DNA of 64,000 bases from Echria macrotheca (lineage: Eukaryota; Ascomycota; Sordariomycetes; Sordariales; Schizotheciaceae). The translations under genes were made by a program, and so were the position numbers. The stretch is from contig MU839834.1 in assembly GCA_030411725.1 (NCBI GenBank), forward strand, positions 558,001-622,000, written 5' to 3'. The notes under the pieces are model-generated. The model was not told the origin of the DNA. It was given only the letters and a program-made list of their open reading frames with translations, and made no database searches. Numbering within the stretch: position 1 is the first letter of the stretch; each line of letters starts with the position of its first letter. Of this stretch, positions 60,951-64,000 are shown one piece after another.

Positions 60951-61666
60951 ATACATGCCTGCTTAGGTTACGCCTAGCAATCCACGGCATCTTTCCACAC
61001 TCACGTCTGACTCCCGTCGACCTGTGGGCTGCCTGTAGTGGGACACGTTAACTCGTTGCTTCCACTCCGGCCTCAGGAATTGTGTCAATCTCTCGGTCCT
61101 TCTCAACCTGCGACCGTGGCGGTAAGGGATCTCATATTTCTCCTCAACCCCACAATCGTCCCGCGAGACAGCCGCACCCTTTCGTCTGCAGTGCCGTGAA
61201 ATGTCGCGTGCCAGATCTTGTGTCCACCGGCATTAGATCGTCCGAATCAAGGATCTGCCCGGCGCTGCGCCGGCGTCGAATCGAGGGCGTTCGCCGTGTC
61301 GAACTCCAAAGCGAAGCGAGGCTAAGAGCGACTCGTGCTAACTTGAAGATTTTAGACCCCCTTAGTCGACAACTAAAACCGCGCCGCTTCCCCGGCCAAC
61401 CGTCTCACTCGCCTTGACGAGGAACTCGATTTCTCTCAAAGCATACTTCTCGGCACTTTTTTTTTCCAGCCACCGTCACTCTTTTTTCTTTTATGCTCTT
61501 CAACACACTCCTTAATACTCTAATACTAGTCATCTAAACTCGGTCGACGTCTCACTCTCTCTGGCGCCACCGACTCGTCTTAATATTGCGATTTCCAGGA
61601 GAACTCGGAACCGGTCACTCTTTAGAACCTTCCTCCCACGGACCACCAACCAACCAACCACCCAGC
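60951..61666 (+). promoter_or_regulatory. Probable cyclin 5' leader with short uORFs
   Basis: About 700 bp of pyrimidine-rich DNA precede the cyclin ATG. ATGs at about 60954, 61200 and 61493 lie upstream of the main start. No gene was seen. Confidence 0.45.
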
Positions 61667-62889
61667 ATGGCGCTCAATCAAGACCACACCTTCTTCGTCG
61701 AGTCAGACGAACCCCGCCAACGCATCAGCCCGCGCGAAGCTGCCAAGATGATTGCTCGCAATAAGCAGGAGATGATTGCGAATGAGCTCTCACGCCTGGC
61801 CTGCGACGAGTATCTCGAGGATATCATGCAGCACATGCGCCAAATGGAGGTATGTTGCTGTCGACCTCGGGGCCAGCCGAGCAGGACTAACTGGCGCAGG
61901 ATGAGACGTTACCGGACGCCAATCTCATCGACATGCAGCGTGAGATCCAGTGGTTTATGAGGCCGTACCTGATAGACTTCCTCATCGAGGCTCATGCTGC
62001 CTTCTCACTTCTCCCCGAGACTCTCTTTCTCACGGTGAACCTGCTAGACCGGTACTGCTCGAAGCGCGTTGTGTATAAGCAACACTATCAGCTTGTTGGT
62101 TGCGCCGCTCTCCTCATTGCCGCCAAGTACGGAGACAAGAAGGACCGCGTCCCCCAGATCCACGAGCTCAACAACATGTGCTGCGGCCTCTACGATGCTG
62201 GCATGTTTACGCAAATGGAGATGCATGTCCTCAACACGCTGGACTGGAACATTGGGCACCCGACTGTCGACTTCTTCACGCAGCTGATCGTGGCGGAGGA
62301 GAGGGATAGCCGAGAGGTCGAGAACATGGCCGCCTACATCTGCGAGATCGCCCTGTACCATCGCGAATTCGTCTCCACCAAGCCGTCAGTCATGGCCCGA
62401 TCCTCGCTCGCGCTTGCGAGAGCCATCCTGGAGAAGCCCGAGGTGCCCGATGGGGAGTGGGAGCATCCGGAAAACGTTACGTTGCTTACACTATCACATC
62501 ACCTTAACCAGCCTTCGGGCACGTTGGCAAGGAAATACGCGAGTCCTTTCTACTCGAATGTCTCGACCAAGCTCGCAGTCTTCCTCGAGCAACAAGCGGC
62601 CATCGCCCGGATTGCGGCGCCAACCCCGGCGCCATGCGAACCGACTCAGTCCGGCAAGCCGGTGGATATCTATGGCACACCGCATAAGGGTCTCGGATCT
62701 GTCAACGGCGTGGCAGATGGCTACATGACTCCTCCCATCACACCAGATGGTGCCAACTTCGGACAAATGGGCAAAGGCTATCAGGTGCCCCCAAGGTGTC
62801 CGGTGACGCCCAGCCCCCAAGCGAACCAAGCACAAGTCTACCAACACACGGCCAACCCCTCGTACTTTGCGAGCCATCATGTGTACTGA
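61667..62889 (+). CDS. G1/S cyclin (CLN family)
   Basis: This is a predicted regulatory partner of the main cyclin-dependent kinase that drives Start (G1/S). Two exons (61667-61849, 61900-62889) give 390 residues, with a phase-0 50-nt intron. The cyclin box is clear: MRPYLIDFLIEAHAAFSLLP, ETLFLTVNLLDRYCSKRVV, YQLVGCAALLIAAKYGDKKD and MEMHVLNTLDWNIGHPTVDF. The C-terminal third is disordered and rich in Pro, Gln and Ser/Thr-Pro motifs (GTPHKG, MTPPITPDG, CPVTPSPQ), likely CDK phosphorylation sites controlling degradation. No B-type destruction box is obvious in the N-terminus. The ATG lies in CAGCATGG context; the upstream in-frame codons have no better start. It resembles the single CLN-type cyclin of filamentous fungi, but I cannot name the ortholog for certain. 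Confidence 0.9.
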
Positions 62890-64000
62890 AGAAGCGGCTT
62901 CAAGGGCCTTTCTGTCTAAGGGGCAGCTTCAGTTCTTATCTACTTCCTCGATGCATCGAGGACCTTTGATTTCCAGGGCATTTGCGTATACCACGGTGGA
63001 AGACAAAAGACTGCAACGCATCCTGCACTTTTTTTTCTCGTTATGGACAACATTTAGCGTCATGCATGAAGCGTTGAATTCTGCGAAAATTTTCGACTTC
63101 TCTCGGATATCCCGCTACGGACCGCGGAATCGTGCATCTTCTGCACGACTTGATACCCCTTGGTTCACGGCGGTCGTGTTAATAACCCAGATAAAATCAA
63201 AATCGCGGTGCGGTTTGGATCCGACGACGGAGAGCGGACCGTACCGAGCGCCCTTGAGGTGTGGAAGCGCGACCAAAAAAAACGGCAACGATCTTTTTTC
63301 CCCCGATCTGGAGGAACGGAAGAGGGGATGGGCGAAAATGGGGTTTTTGGTTGGAGAGCCAACAGATTGACAAAATTGAGAGGACAGGGAGGAGTGGAAG
63401 GGACGACGTTGATCCTGAATGGATCCTCGCTTTGGACGAGGACGAGGCGCCTGCCTCGGCAACGACGCACGACCGGCAAAGTTTTCGTCCGGAGATGGAC
63501 CGCGCTTGCGAAGGCGAGTTGGATGGACATGAGACAAAGCCAAAGACCTGGGCTGCGTGTCTGGCAGCCAGCAGGTGTCCTGCGGTGCCATAGCTACATA
63601 GTAACAGACAAAAAAAGAGTAAAATCTCTGGCACATTGTGTTGCTGTAGTTCATGTGTGATTGTGACTGTCTTTCTGAGGAGGTATTCACTTGGTCTGAC
63701 CAGATTCGTGGCATCGTGACACATTGAATTCTTGAGGGGACACGGCGCCAGCTCGAACGTCGTGTGACGAAGCTCCGACAGATGGCGACAGAAGAGCCGC
63801 CGGTCCAAAATACTCTGCAGACATGAATATAGAAGAGATGGTGATGCCCTGGTGATGGTGATGGTGTGGGTGTGGGTGTACTTGTACCAAAGTTACTTAA
63901 TTCATCCTCGGCTTACTTCATCCTTGGTTTTGAGGACATGTCTAATATACGCTGAGAATTTCATTCCCCAACCGTTCGTATTTTATTATATTATGCTACC
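62890..64000. other. Right-edge intergenic region
   Basis: This holds the cyclin 3' flank. ORFs on both strands at 63115-63808 overlap each other and have no recognisable features. No gene was supported up to the window edge. Confidence 0.45.

Noticed and set aside
60135..60956. 273-codon minus-strand ORF
   Set aside because: Runs antisense through the probable cyclin leader and its intron; no motif.

Overview
The window looks like nuclear DNA of a filamentous ascomycete, most likely a Sordariomycete (Sordariales-like). Genes are broken by short spliceosomal introns of about 45-230 nt (GTAAGT/GTATGT-like donors, CTAAC/CTGAC-like branch points, CAG/TAG acceptors). Third codon positions are GC-rich, intergenic DNA is rich in short tandem repeats, and the gene content is typical fungal housekeeping. 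I see no bacterial operons, CRISPR arrays or viral genes.

Left part (1-16 kb): a possible gene 3' end at the left edge; a 356-bp non-autonomous DNA transposon (MITE, 1279-1634); RPB10 (minus) sharing a 305-bp divergent promoter with UTP17/NAN1 (plus); a 2-oxoglutarate/Fe(II) oxygenase; a tiny C2H2 zinc-binding protein; a helix-hairpin-helix protein; a DUF1479 protein; and a BAP31/Yet ER membrane protein.

Middle (16-46 kb): a 57-residue secreted four-cysteine peptide gene; L-arabinitol 4-dehydrogenase; ATP synthase subunit g; a seven-exon LaeA-like methyltransferase; a seven-exon APC-family permease; the divergent pair NPT1 (nicotinate phosphoribosyltransferase) and UTP4; and PNG1 (cytosolic peptide:N-glycanase).

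Right part (46-64 kb): one tRNA-Val(AAC), then about 14 kb with no gene I can support, then a G1/S cyclin gene whose transcript probably starts far upstream and carries a leader intron (60803-60950) and upstream ORFs.

Functionally, three genes serve ribosome and RNA synthesis: RPB10 is shared by Pol I, II and III, while UTP17 and UTP4 are both t-UTP subunits of the small-subunit processome. NPT1 feeds NAD to dehydrogenases such as LAD. PNG1 and the BAP31 protein belong to ER quality control and membrane traffic. All exon boundaries were inferred by reading splice signals and keeping frame; every multi-exon model given sums to a whole number of codons.
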